64,000 nt of DNA from Allomuricauda sp. M10 (lineage in GTDB: Bacteria; Bacteroidota; Bacteroidia; Flavobacteriales; Flavobacteriaceae): positions 1 through 64,000 of the forward strand of contig NZ_JAJGBN010000002.1 in the NCBI RefSeq assembly GCF_020782875.1, written 5' to 3'. The notes below the pieces were generated by a model. The model was given only the letters and a program-made list of their open reading frames with translations. It was not told where the DNA came from and made no database searches. Made by a program: the position numbers and the translations under genes. Of the stretch, positions 10,263 to 18,514 are shown piece by piece. Numbering within the stretch: the stretch's first letter is position 1; every line of letters starts with the position of its first letter.

Positions 10263-11573
10263 ATGAAAACCTCCAACAAACTATTCTATTGTTTAACCCT
10301 GTTCTTGCTCATCGGATCGGGAACACAGGCGCAGTTCTTGAAAAAACTGGCAAAAAAAGCCGAGGATGCCGCGCAACGAACGGTGGAACGTAGAGTGGAA
10401 AATGAAACTTCCAAAAAAACGGACCAGGCCTTGGATAGCATCCTTGAACCGGAATCGGGCGAGAAAAAAGCACCCACAACCTCTGGCGGGGGCGGTCAGG
10501 TAGAAAATCCTGAAACCCCTTTGGAAACCAAAGATGCACCGATAACCACCGGTTCCAAATCCATGACGGTGTACAGCAAATTCGACTATGTTCCAGGCGA
10601 TAAAACCATTTTCTTTGATGATTATGCCCATGATTTCATTGGCGACTTCCCCTCCAAATGGAACACCAATGGATCGGGTGAAGTAGTCACTGTCAACGAT
10701 TCGCCACAGCGATGGTTGGAATTGATTCCAGGTTACGGTATCTATTTTATCCCCAACGTGCCAGACCTACCCGAAGAATATACCATTGAGTTTGATATGT
10801 TGACCTACGGCTTGGACGATCAGACCTCTTCCACGGCCAACCTAAAAATTATGCTGAGTGACGACAAGACCTTTAATGAAGGGGACCATCATGTAGAGGT
10901 CTATATCCCAGTAGGGCAATACGCTGCGTTCAGCATAAGCATGCGAAACTACCTACGTGCCGAAGGATCTCCCATCAACAGTGAAGTCCGTGCCGATATT
11001 AGAAAGGCCGTACTTAACCAGCCCCATATCTCCATAGCCGTGAACAAATCAAGGTTTAGGCTATGGGTAAACGAGGAAAAATATGTGGACATTCCCAAAC
11101 TAGTTCCGGAAAACAAGATCAGCACCCTCAAGTTCAATTCTAATGGCCTTCAGGATGGAAAGGAGAAAATCTTCATTTCCAATCTTAAAGTGGCCGAGGG
11201 AGGCGTAGATCTTAGACGAAAACTGCTTGAAGAAGGAAAAGTATCCACCAATGGCATCCTTTTCAATTCTGGTTCCGCCAATATCCAGCCCCAGTCCATG
11301 GGCATCATCCGCCAGATTTCACAAGTGCTTCAACAGGATACCTCCATCAAACTAAAGATTGTGGGCCATACGGATTCCGATGGGTCCGATGCAAATAACC
11401 TGAAACTTTCCAAGGACAGGGCCGAAGCCGTAAAAAACAGTTTGGTTACCGTTTACGGAGTGGCCGCGGACCGTTTGGTTTCCGAAGGAAAGGGTGAAGG
11501 CGAACCTGTGGGCGACAACAATACCCCTGAAGGCAAATCGCAGAACCGCCGAGTAGAATTCATAAAACTTTAA
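10263..11573 (+). CDS. OmpA-family peptidoglycan-binding protein, 436 aa
   Basis: Secreted envelope protein. The signal peptide begins at the ATG at 10263 (MKTSNKLFYCLTLFLLIGSG, cleavage near AQA|Q), so the in-frame ATG at 10206 is unlikely. A charged coiled segment follows (KKLAKKAEDAAQRTVERR). The middle is a beta-rich, LamG-like domain (PEEYTIEFDMLTYG). The last 105 residues are an OmpA domain: ILFNSGSANIQPQS, then the binding motif HTDSDGSDANNLKLSKDRAE and RRVEFIKL. The OmpA domain is known to anchor proteins to peptidoglycan. The TapB-like gene follows 16 nt later, so the two probably form an operon. Confidence 0.85.
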   Translation: MKTSNKLFYCLTLFLLIGSGTQAQFLKKLAKKAEDAAQRTVERRVENETSKKTDQALDSILEPESGEKKAPTTSGGGGQVENPETPLETKDAPITTGSKSMTVYSKFDYVPGDKTIFFDDYAHDFIGDFPSKWNTNGSGEVVTVNDSPQRWLELIPGYGIYFIPNVPDLPEEYTIEFDMLTYGLDDQTSSTANLKIMLSDDKTFNEGDHHVEVYIPVGQYAAFSISMRNYLRAEGSPINSEVRADIRKAVLNQPHISIAVNKSRFRLWVNEEKYVDIPKLVPENKISTLKFNSNGLQDGKEKIFISNLKVAEGGVDLRRKLLEEGKVSTNGILFNSGSANIQPQSMGIIRQISQVLQQDTSIKLKIVGHTDSDGSDANNLKLSKDRAEAVKNSLVTVYGVAADRLVSEGKGEGEPVGDNNTPEGKSQNRRVEFIKL

Positions 11574-11589
11574 ACCAAGACACTATATC

Positions 11590-12282
11590 ATGAAATCGAA
11601 AATTTTAATTATCCTGACCACCTTTTTTGCCCTGAACCTATCCTTTGGTCAAACCTCCTGCAGCCAATACTACCCCATGGTAGAAGGCGCCACTTTTGAA
11701 TACACCAGCTATGATAAGAAAGGTGGCGAAGAAGGCAAGATCAATTATAAAGTTACCAACGTAACGGGTTCCGGCGACAACATTTCGGCCACCATGGTGA
11801 TGGATATTTCTGATAAAAAGGGCAATACCTATTCGTCGGAATATGACATTATGTGCGATGGCAATGTGGTAAAAGTGGATTTTAAATCGCTGATGAACGA
11901 ACAGATGTTGAGCCAAATGGGTGATATTGAGATGGACATTACCGGAACAGATATTGAATGGCCCAATAGTTTGAATGTGGGGCAATCCCTCCCTGATGGT
12001 AACCTGAACGTAAAAATGAAAATGAGCGGGGCCATCAACATGAACATGAATGTGGAAACCATTAACCGCAAAGTGGAAAAACAGGAAAGCGTAACCACGC
12101 CCGCCGGTACGTTTGACTGCTACGTGGTTTACAGCGAAACCAAGACCAAAATGATGGTGGGCAACCAAGTTTCACCTTCACGCGTTTGGTTGTCTGAAGG
12201 TGTGGGCATGGTAAAACAGGAATCCTACAACAAAAGCGGCAAACTGATGACCAGCTCCATGCTGACACAGTTCAGTAAATAA
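11590..12282 (+). CDS. Secreted TapB/DUF3108-like protein, 230 aa
   Basis: Exported protein of unknown function. The signal peptide MKSKILIILTTFFALNLSFG|Q is clear. The mature part opens with YYPMVEGATFEYTSYDKKG and later shows TTPAGTFDCYVVYSETKTKM and PSRVWLSEGVGMVKQESY. This is the pattern of DUF3108-like proteins, which Bacteroidota genomes often label TapB family; that assignment comes from memory of the pattern. A strong terminator follows 22 nt after the stop, closing the operon with the OmpA-type gene. Confidence 0.65.
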   Translation: MKSKILIILTTFFALNLSFGQTSCSQYYPMVEGATFEYTSYDKKGGEEGKINYKVTNVTGSGDNISATMVMDISDKKGNTYSSEYDIMCDGNVVKVDFKSLMNEQMLSQMGDIEMDITGTDIEWPNSLNVGQSLPDGNLNVKMKMSGAINMNMNVETINRKVEKQESVTTPAGTFDCYVVYSETKTKMMVGNQVSPSRVWLSEGVGMVKQESYNKSGKLMTSSMLTQFSK

Positions 12283-12304
12283 TTTTACTTTTTACTTAAA
12301 ATGG

Positions 12305-12333
12305 AAACCCCGAGGCAATGCCTCGGGGTTTTT
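12305..12333 (+). terminator. Rho-independent terminator
   Basis: A perfect 12-bp stem, AAACCCCGAGGC with its complement (12305-12316 / 12320-12331), has a 3-nt loop and ends in a run of five T. It closes the OmpA-type / TapB-like operon. Confidence 0.9.
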
Positions 12334-12466
12334 GTTATGTTATGTTTGGAAAAAATTTATCAGTTTTTCAGGTTGAATTTATCGGCTCGTATAACCGTCA
12401 GTTACAGGTTTGTTGGACGTATTGTCGTTTTGCATACAATGTTCCGTAATTCCAAATGGATTCCAG

Positions 12467-12490
12467 CCTGCCCTGAGCGAAGTCGAAGGG
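12467..12490. repeat. Fragment of a dispersed palindromic repeat
   Basis: The core CTGAGCGAAGTCGAAGGG recurs, on one strand or the other, in the repeats at 49442-49529, 49751-49838 and 58482-58562. Only part of an element is left here, with no TGTCA/TGACA ends. The rest of 12334-12541 shows nothing recognisable. Confidence 0.6.
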
Positions 12491-12541
12491 TAGTCGAATC
12501 CGTAGTATTTGTGGTAATAAATTGATGTGTAAAGTGTTTTA

Positions 12542-13195
12542 TTACTCTCTATTTATCCATCTCCATTCAATATATTCAGATAAACCTTGTAAGTCTTGAT
12601 AAACTGAAAAATGATTGTATCCATAACGGTGCAATTCAAATTTTAGTTTTTTACGATATTTCCTATCAATGATAATTTTTTCTAAAGCTCCTTTTGCAGG
12701 TGCTTTTGAAAAGGATTTAGAAGGATTTGGATGAATTGTAAATAAACCTTGTTGCGCAATTATTCTTTTAGTTATTGATCTTGGTTTATAAACTGTAACA
12801 CTTTTAAATTCAAAAGGGTCTTTATCAGTTATTGCATAATTTTCGTATTGAAATTTATATACGGCAGCATCATAATCTGCGTCATTAGCAACTGCAAAAA
12901 ATACAGCTATCATAGGATTTTGTGTCCAATCCAAAAGCCGTGTCGGAACTCCGTGATGTTGAGCAAAGGCAAGCCATTCCCAATTGTTTTCAGGTTTAAT
13001 GCTTAAAAAAGGCAAAGAATTATCTTTAAAATATTCAATGGCTGATTTGTCACTAACTTTATTAAATGGTTCTCTTCCAGCCTTTGGCAATAATTCCCAA
13101 TCAGCATTTGATTGTCCACGATATATTGTTGAGCGATTTGAGCTTTCAAGTAAATCGTGTAAATCACCAAACTTATTTATTTTGAATTCTTTCAT
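12542..13195 (-). CDS. FRG-domain protein, 217 aa
   Basis: Carries the FRG domain (PF08867), whose biochemical role is unknown. The defining motif is TIYRGQSNADWELLPKAGR (Tyr25-Arg26-Gly27), followed by the conserved block HHGVPTRLLDWTQNPMIAVF. No signal peptide or membrane segment is present, so it is cytoplasmic. The gene is clearly AT-richer than the neighbouring core genes and stands alone, with about 260 nt of non-coding DNA before it and 185 nt after. Together with the two genes to its right it forms a small accessory patch, probably acquired. FRG proteins often occur in variable or defence-type regions, but nothing beside it supports a defence system. Confidence 0.8.
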   Translation of the reverse strand: MKEFKINKFGDLHDLLESSNRSTIYRGQSNADWELLPKAGREPFNKVSDKSAIEYFKDNSLPFLSIKPENNWEWLAFAQHHGVPTRLLDWTQNPMIAVFFAVANDADYDAAVYKFQYENYAITDKDPFEFKSVTVYKPRSITKRIIAQQGLFTIHPNPSKSFSKAPAKGALEKIIIDRKYRKKLKFELHRYGYNHFSVYQDLQGLSEYIEWRWINRE

Positions 13196-13380
13196 TCACA
13201 TTAAGGATATGAATCGCTATTAATGATTTATTTCGACCGATACCGAATCAACTTCAGCACAAGTAAGTGAAGTTAGCCTTTTTAGCTGAATTAAAACTGC
13301 TCCTTTTCTTGCTCCAATTCCGTTTCAAACAAACCTACAAACTAACGACCAGCCCCATGTTAACGAAGTAAATAAAGGAT

Positions 13381-13755
13381 TTACCATTGCTGGATTATCA
13401 GACAAACCTGTCCATCCCGCAACGCAAATTCTTTGGCTCCCCAAGGTCGAAGTGTGATTTTGCTGAGATTGGGATGCAAATATTCTGGATGTGATAAGCT
13501 AATCCTTTTATAGGCTTCTTCAATGTTATTTGTTACAAGCCTAAACTCAGGTTGATGTTCCTTGGCCAATGCTTCGTGCTCAAAAAGCATGAGATGGAAC
13601 TCATTGCTTTCAATCACACAAAATGGTTCCTTTGAACTCAATTCCTCATGCCCCATTCTAAGTCCAAGACAATCTACAAAAAACTTGAGACCGTCATTAA
13701 TATTTTTATAGTAGACATTAGGAACCAATCTGTTAAAATCCATAGTTGACTTCAT
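13381..13755 (-). CDS. VOC (glyoxalase/bleomycin resistance) superfamily protein, 124 aa
   Basis: A single-module VOC fold of the type found in glyoxalases, dioxygenases and drug-binding proteins. It shows the paired beta-alpha-beta pattern: NVYYKNINDGLKFFVDCLGL, then FHLMLFEHE, RPWGAKEFALRDG and VCLIIQQW at the end. The activity cannot be told from sequence. The start is either the ATG at 13755 or the in-frame ATG at 13743; neither has a clear ribosome site. The gene is moderately AT-rich and stands in the accessory patch with the FRG and CPBP genes. Confidence 0.75.
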   Translation of the reverse strand: MKSTMDFNRLVPNVYYKNINDGLKFFVDCLGLRMGHEELSSKEPFCVIESNEFHLMLFEHEALAKEHQPEFRLVTNNIEEAYKRISLSHPEYLHPNLSKITLRPWGAKEFALRDGQVCLIIQQW

Positions 13756-13838
13756 TTGACATTGACAGTTAAGGATTAGCTAAACTTCGTTTCAATGATT
13801 TTTAGCCTGAGATGAGTGAAGTTAACCTTTTTTCAAAA

Positions 13839-14666
13839 CTAAAGTTCCAACTTCTTCAGAACTTGGTCCTTATCAACTTTTCGCAGCACCACAATACCAA
13901 TGATAAAAAGTGGCAGCACCAATAACATGGGCACCATATATTCTATGATTTGACCTACCAAAGAGGTTGTCCCCAGGGCATCTTCTGGAATGTTCTCAGA
14001 AACTTTGATTCCTGGAAGCGTGCCAAGCAAAAAGAAGAAATTTATGAGTCCATGTGTAATGGCAAGTGGAACCAACTTGTTGGTTTTCAATAAAAGTACC
14101 CCAAAGAAAAAACCAATGAATGTTGCATAAATGCACTGCACCAACACTTGTGGGACATTGTTATTTACAGTTAAGTTCAAAAGATGTGTAGCACCAAAAA
14201 ACAATGCCGGAAACAAGATTCCCAAAAACAATCCATTCCTTTTTAATATCAATTTTTGGATGAAAAGAGGTTGTAAAAATCCCCTGAACATAAACTCTTC
14301 GGCAAAACCAACCATTAAACATCCAAACAATAACAGTAAAACATCTGATATGGCTATGGACGAAATATCGCTTCCTATGAAAGAGGCCAAACCAAGTAAG
14401 AAGAGATACGCGGGTATGAGGTTTAGCCACTTCGAAGTCCATTTGTATTCCAAGGATAAACCGGACAAGGATTTGAGCCATATCTTTTTAATTCCCCAGG
14501 CACTCAAAGCAAAAAGGACGAACATTTTTAATGATCGTGATATGTACTCCACCTGAAAAGATGAGAAGTACCGCTCGGGAAGAATTTCATCAATAGGTAT
14601 TAACATAATCGACCCAATAATGAGTACCATTAAAATACCGATAGCGAAAGGGGAAAAGTTTTTCAT
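13839..14666 (-). CDS. CPBP-family intramembrane glutamic protease, 275 aa
   Basis: Polytopic membrane protein of the CPBP (Abi/Rce1-like, PF02517) family. The three catalytic motifs are present: EEFMFRGFLQ (Glu123-Glu124, Arg128), FGATH (His161) and HGLINF (His205). About seven or eight hydrophobic stretches can be seen. Family members process prenylated or membrane proteins in eukaryotes and in some bacteria protect against bacteriocins, but no bacteriocin gene is adjacent. It is AT-rich like its two neighbours. The 216 nt between this gene and lipB hold nothing recognisable. Confidence 0.88.
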   Translation of the reverse strand: MKNFSPFAIGILMVLIIGSIMLIPIDEILPERYFSSFQVEYISRSLKMFVLFALSAWGIKKIWLKSLSGLSLEYKWTSKWLNLIPAYLFLLGLASFIGSDISSIAISDVLLLLFGCLMVGFAEEFMFRGFLQPLFIQKLILKRNGLFLGILFPALFFGATHLLNLTVNNNVPQVLVQCIYATFIGFFFGVLLLKTNKLVPLAITHGLINFFFLLGTLPGIKVSENIPEDALGTTSLVGQIIEYMVPMLLVLPLFIIGIVVLRKVDKDQVLKKLEL

Positions 14667-14882
14667 TTAGATTGATGGATTTGCCTTACGACGATGAATC
14701 CCCAGGTTTGTTACGTCGCGAAGAAATATGGGATGTCAATCAACTTTTGAGGTAATGCCCATAAATATTCAAATTATGGGACTGAAAGGAACGGGTAAAG
14801 GTCAAAGGCATTCAAACCCTTATGAAATGTTTCAAATGGCAGTCAATTATAGACTAAGAACAGAATGTAATTATTGTATAAC

Positions 14883-15599
14883 TTATACTTCTGCCTTTTC
14901 GCAAACCAATTCCGCTTCAAACAAAGCAGCAAAATGTTTCAGGAGTTTGGTTTTCACTTCCTCCACATCCACTTCTTTTTTGCCCAGTTCCACATTCAGG
15001 GAAGTTACCGCCTTGCCTTTGATGCCACAGGGGATCATCATATCAAAATAGCCGAGGTCGGCATTTATGTTCAGCGCAAAACCATGCATGGTCACCCAGC
15101 GGCTGGCGCGTATGCCCATGGCGCAAATCTTTCGGGCGAAGGGAGTGCCTACATCCAACCAAACACCTGTTTCACCTTGGGAGCGTTCGGCTTTTATGCC
15201 ATATTCGGCCAAGGTTAAGATCACCATTTCTTCCAAAAAACGCAGGTATTTATGAATGTCCGTAAAGAAGTTATCGAGATCCAAGATTGGATAGCCCACT
15301 ATCTGTCCGGGTCCATGATAGGTAATGTCCCCACCGCGATTGATCTTGTAAAAAGTGGCACCTTTTGCAGCTAGTACCTTTTCATCCACCAACAGATTGT
15401 CGATATCGCCACTCTTGCCCAAGGTGTACACATGGGGGTGTTCCACGTACAAAAAATGATTGGGGGTTTCCACGTTTGTGCCTTCCCTTCGGTTCTTCAC
15501 CTTGGTATCCACAACCTCCTTAAAAAGAGCTTCTTGGTAATCCCAAGTCTCCTTATAGTCTTTTCGGCCCAAATCCTGTACGGCAACTATCTTGTTCAT
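14883..15599 (-). CDS. lipB: Octanoyl-[acyl-carrier-protein]:protein octanoyltransferase
   Basis: Transfers octanoate from acyl carrier protein to lipoyl domains, the first step of lipoate synthesis. Family motifs are intact: RGGDITYHGPGQIVGYPILD, SQGETGVWLD, and ARKICAMG with Lys157 and IPCGI with Cys191. The Lys-Cys spacing of 34 is the same as in the M. tuberculosis enzyme, where this pair is catalytic. I chose the ATG at 15599. A longer reading from TTG starts inside a TAnnTTTG promoter element and adds only five residues. Length 238 aa is normal. The lipoprotein gene upstream (15632-16372) is on the same strand, but a separate promoter lies between. Confidence 0.95.
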   Translation of the reverse strand: MNKIVAVQDLGRKDYKETWDYQEALFKEVVDTKVKNRREGTNVETPNHFLYVEHPHVYTLGKSGDIDNLLVDEKVLAAKGATFYKINRGGDITYHGPGQIVGYPILDLDNFFTDIHKYLRFLEEMVILTLAEYGIKAERSQGETGVWLDVGTPFARKICAMGIRASRWVTMHGFALNINADLGYFDMMIPCGIKGKAVTSLNVELGKKEVDVEEVKTKLLKHFAALFEAELVCEKAEV

Positions 15600-15603
15600 A
15601 CCG

Positions 15604-15611
15604 CAAAGGTA
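15604..15611 (-). promoter_or_regulatory. -7 element TACCTTTG of lipB
   Basis: A minus-strand TACCTTTG matches TAnnTTTG and lies 4 nt before the lipB ATG. The transcript would then be nearly leaderless. The -33 TTG is not clear. Confidence 0.45.
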
Positions 15612-15631
15612 CAAAGACTGCGGTTGAGAAC

Positions 15632-16372
15632 CTATTTTTCCAGTTCTACCTCAAGGTCCAGCAATGCCGGGTTTTTCATGAGATCTAAGAAGTCCACTTG
15701 GTAGATCATGGTCTTTCCATCGGCACTAAAGGTGGCACCTTCGGCCGTGGTGGATTTTACTTTTTTGGGAAAGTGATATTTGAGGGTATACGAAGATCCC
15801 GAAAGGAACATTTCAGCACCTTGCATACTATCCAATTGCTTTTGAAAAAGTGCTTCGTTTACAATCTTGGCAGTGCGGGTAAACTTGTTTTTGGCAAAGG
15901 AATAATACACTTCCGTGGCTTGCTCCGAAGCCGGCATGGGCGCAGGTGCCTGTTGACTGTTCGGGCCCAACATACTGGCTTCCTGGAAGGTATTGAAAGC
16001 ATTGTTCACCTCGCTGATATCCTTAAAATCGCTAAAAAGGTCGAACAACATTTCCTTCTTTTCAGGGTCCATCACCATGCGAAGGTTGAAGGGTTCCAAT
16101 CGTTTCAGTTTGGCCTGTTCCTCTGGCGCCAATTGGGCAATACTGTCCTTATGCTCTTCCAAAAATTCCTTGAAAGAAATGATACTGTCCACGGCCTTCT
16201 CATTGGTTTTGGCCAATTCTTCACCGCCCATCTCCATCATATCGGAACCATCAAACTTAATGGAAAGCTTTCCGGAGCCGTCTTCCTGTATATCTATTTC
16301 CTCGGTAAAATTGCAAGAACTAATAAAAGCAATGGCCAAAAGACCAACCAACAACTGGATTTTTCTGATCAT
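15632..16372 (-). CDS. Lipoprotein of unknown function, 246 aa
   Basis: Signal MIRKIQLLVGLLAIAFISSC gives lipidated Cys20. The mature protein begins with an acidic segment (EEIDIQEDGSGKLSIKFDGS), continues with a long helical, Lys/Glu-rich part and ends in a beta-rich region (YTLKYHFPKKVKS; GKTMIYQVDFLDLM). The opening block resembles the beta-hairpin of bacteroidal lipoproteins that carry a membrane-facing domain, but I do not recognise the family. It lies upstream of lipB on the same strand. Confidence 0.65.
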   Translation of the reverse strand: MIRKIQLLVGLLAIAFISSCNFTEEIDIQEDGSGKLSIKFDGSDMMEMGGEELAKTNEKAVDSIISFKEFLEEHKDSIAQLAPEEQAKLKRLEPFNLRMVMDPEKKEMLFDLFSDFKDISEVNNAFNTFQEASMLGPNSQQAPAPMPASEQATEVYYSFAKNKFTRTAKIVNEALFQKQLDSMQGAEMFLSGSSYTLKYHFPKKVKSTTAEGATFSADGKTMIYQVDFLDLMKNPALLDLEVELEK

Positions 16373-16514
16373 GGTTTTGTGTTTAATGGCCTATCCCTTT
16401 TTCGGACATACCAACTTTGGGGCTAAAAATAGCACAATAGCCTTTCTTCCACAATAATGGAACTCAAGTTATTGGAACGAATGCAACCTTTTCGACAAAA
16501 TACGCCGAGACCGA

Positions 16515-16670
16515 TCAATTGGGATTGTTCAAGATGATCAATGCTGCAATAACGCCGGGCACCCAGCCACAAAACGTCAGCAAAAGCACAATAAGGAACG
16601 ACCCACAGCCTTTACCGATCACGGAAAGGGGCGGAAAAAGTATGGCCAACAAAACTCTCCAGAAACTCAT
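16515..16670 (-). CDS. YqaE/Pmp3-family membrane microprotein, 51 aa
   Basis: Reading the minus strand from the ATG at 16670 gives MSFWRVLLAILFPPLSVIGK, then a second hydrophobic helix with LTFCGWVPGVIAALIIL, and ends NNPN. Two transmembrane helices, the PPL turn and the GWxPG(V/I)IAAL block are the marks of the YqaE/Pmp3 family (PF01679). These small membrane proteins are linked to salt and cold stress and membrane potential. The gene is short but the whole family pattern is there. On the plus strand a spurious frame covers the same DNA. Confidence 0.88.
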   Translation of the reverse strand: MSFWRVLLAILFPPLSVIGKGCGSFLIVLLLTFCGWVPGVIAALIILNNPN

Positions 16671-16761
16671 TTTTTTGATTTTGATTGATGATACTTATAG
16701 GTAGCTGAATACCTCGATTTGTTACATAAAACCATTATTTTTAACAACCATCGCACGCATT

Positions 16762-17808
16762 ATGAGATTTTGTGTTTTTGTCTTCCTGTTTCAAATATCA
16801 TTCCTGTCGGCGCAGTATCGCTTTTCAGGGGAGGTGTCACTTGAAAATGCGGGTAATGCCATCTATTTGTCTTTGGTGGAGGACTACCGAAAATCTTCAC
16901 GAATCTACTTGGACCAAATCGTGAACAAAGTAGCCGTTGATTCTTTGGGCGGGTTTCTTTTTGAAGGCGATAATCTTAGTACCGAAAACCGCATGTATCG
17001 GATTCATTTGGATGGTTGTTCGGATGAATCCGCAGGGGCCCACTTTTTAGGCCAATGCAACAACAGTAAAAGTGTTCTTTTCATTGCGAACAATACGGAT
17101 ATGGTGGAGTTCCCCACCTCCTTTGAGGAACAATCCCTCTGCACGATCAACTCCACCAATCCGAAATCTTCCTTATTGTTGGAATGGGAAATCCTAAAGG
17201 AGCGCATGGCCTATGATTTTGTGGATTACCCCAGTGAGACCAGCAAAAATCTCAACATGAAAAAATGGTTCTCGGAGCTGCAGAATTTTGGAGAAAAGAC
17301 CAACGAACCTTTGGTTGAACTCTTGATCTATGATTTTTTATCGGACAAAAGGAACGAAACCTATTCCCATTATCTTCAGGATGTAAGTGTTAACCCATAT
17401 TATGAAGAATTGTCCAACCGATTGGAACAAACCTATCCCGATGCCAGTTTTACACAAGAATATGAGGCCGAAATTAGTACGGACAAGGATTTGGCCAGTT
17501 TCAAGCAACCCAAAATAGCCAAATGGATGTGGGTGGCACTTTTAGTATTGGTCTTATCGCTTTTGGGGAACCTGTACTTTTTCATCAACCGAAGGGCAAA
17601 AATTAAGTCCCAAAATGATGACCTGATGCAGAAACTCACCCCACAGGAACAAAAAATTGTGCACTACATCTTGTTGGACAAAAGCAACAAAGAGATTGCC
17701 AATGCGCTTTTTGTGAGCCTCAGCACCGTGAAGACCCACATCAACAATCTGTACAAAAAACTCGATATTTCATCCAGGGAAGAAATCGTATTGCTCTTCC
17801 AAAAATAA
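16762..17808 (+). CDS. Membrane-anchored LuxR-type transcription regulator, 348 aa
   Basis: A one-component regulator with its sensor outside and its DNA-binding domain inside. It has a signal peptide (MRFCVFVFLFQISFLSA|Q), an exported domain of about 235 residues, one transmembrane helix near residues 255-274 (WMWVALLVLVLSLLGNLYFF), a short basic linker, and a C-terminal LuxR/GerE helix-turn-helix at 292-348. The recognition region reads NKEIANALFVSLSTVKTHINN. This layout is common in Flavobacteriia. It has no adjacent histidine kinase and its ligand is unknown. Confidence 0.85.
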   Translation: MRFCVFVFLFQISFLSAQYRFSGEVSLENAGNAIYLSLVEDYRKSSRIYLDQIVNKVAVDSLGGFLFEGDNLSTENRMYRIHLDGCSDESAGAHFLGQCNNSKSVLFIANNTDMVEFPTSFEEQSLCTINSTNPKSSLLLEWEILKERMAYDFVDYPSETSKNLNMKKWFSELQNFGEKTNEPLVELLIYDFLSDKRNETYSHYLQDVSVNPYYEELSNRLEQTYPDASFTQEYEAEISTDKDLASFKQPKIAKWMWVALLVLVLSLLGNLYFFINRRAKIKSQNDDLMQKLTPQEQKIVHYILLDKSNKEIANALFVSLSTVKTHINNLYKKLDISSREEIVLLFQK

Positions 17809-17907
17809 AAATCGACCCCGGGTCTAGTCCCCATTTCCATCTACCAAAATCTGCATAACACCCTCATTTTGATGAATTTTCCAGCGAAAACATAAATCTG
17901 GAACATC

Positions 17908-18450
17908 ATGAAACACACATGCACCTTTTTGTTGATCCTGATCTCGTTGGTCGGTTTTTCGCAGGAATTCAACAAGGAAATCAAAATGGAAAACGGCCAA
18001 ACCTTTATGGTGGGCAAAATCAATCTGGATGGCTTGACCACTGCACCTTATGCCCAATGGTACCAAAAAGGAATGCAGGACTATGCCGTAAACCAAACCT
18101 TGGTCGACCTTTTCAAGAAGAACCTCAAAACCTACCATATCCAACTTTTTTTGGGTACTTGGTGTGGTGATAGCAGGCGGGAAACCCCACGGATCATCAA
18201 AATTCTGGAAGCGTCCGAATTTCCAATGGACCAATTGGAAATTATGGCACTGGACCACAGAAAGGACCAATACAAGAAAAGTCCGACTGGCGAAGAGAAA
18301 GGTCTGAACATCATCAAGGTGCCAACTCTCATCTTTTTCAAAGACGGCAAAGAGGTCAACCGGATCGTGGAAAGTCCGTTGGAATCACTTGAGGAAGACA
18401 TGGCCCAGATCATCCTCAACAAACCTTACACGCCCCATTATGCATATTAA
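17908..18450 (+). CDS. Secreted thioredoxin-like protein with WCGDS instead of CxxC, 180 aa
   Basis: Exported (MKHTCTFLLILISLVGFS|Q) thioredoxin-fold protein. The fold is shown by IQLFLGTWCGDSRRETPRI, the cis-proline loop VPTLIFFKDGKEVNRIVESP and the strand-turn pattern between. The usual CxxC pair is reduced to a single cysteine, Cys86 in WCGDS. A dithiol oxidoreductase mechanism is therefore unlikely, and a monothiol or binding role is more plausible. The gene precedes lysS, but a strong terminator separates them. Confidence 0.8.
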   Translation: MKHTCTFLLILISLVGFSQEFNKEIKMENGQTFMVGKINLDGLTTAPYAQWYQKGMQDYAVNQTLVDLFKKNLKTYHIQLFLGTWCGDSRRETPRIIKILEASEFPMDQLEIMALDHRKDQYKKSPTGEEKGLNIIKVPTLIFFKDGKEVNRIVESPLESLEEDMAQIILNKPYTPHYAY

Positions 18451-18467
18451 AGCGAGCCAAGGCAAGG

Positions 18468-18507
18468 AATTAAAGCGCAAAAGTGTAATTTTGCGCTTTA
18501 ATTTTTT
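18468..18507 (+). terminator. Rho-independent terminator between the thioredoxin-like gene and lysS
   Basis: A perfect 15-bp inverted repeat, AATTAAAGCGCAAAA with its complement (18468-18482 / 18489-18503), has a 6-nt loop and four following T. It also overlaps the putative lysS -7 element. Confidence 0.8.
18486..18493 (+). promoter_or_regulatory. Candidate -7 element TAATTTTG of lysS
   Basis: TAATTTTG fits TAnnTTTG exactly and lies 21 nt before the lysS ATG, but it falls within the loop and right arm of the terminator hairpin. No TTG is found at the -33 spacing. Either lysS starts here or it is read from elsewhere. Confidence 0.4.
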
Positions 18508-18514
18508 ATAGACT

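Noticed and set aside
16519..16704. A 61-aa frame on the plus strand
   Set aside because: It overlaps the minus-strand YqaE/Pmp3 gene, which shows a full family pattern, while the plus frame has none.
17812..17830. GACCCCGGGTC palindrome after the LuxR-type gene as terminator
   Set aside because: No T-run follows and the stem is only five base pairs.
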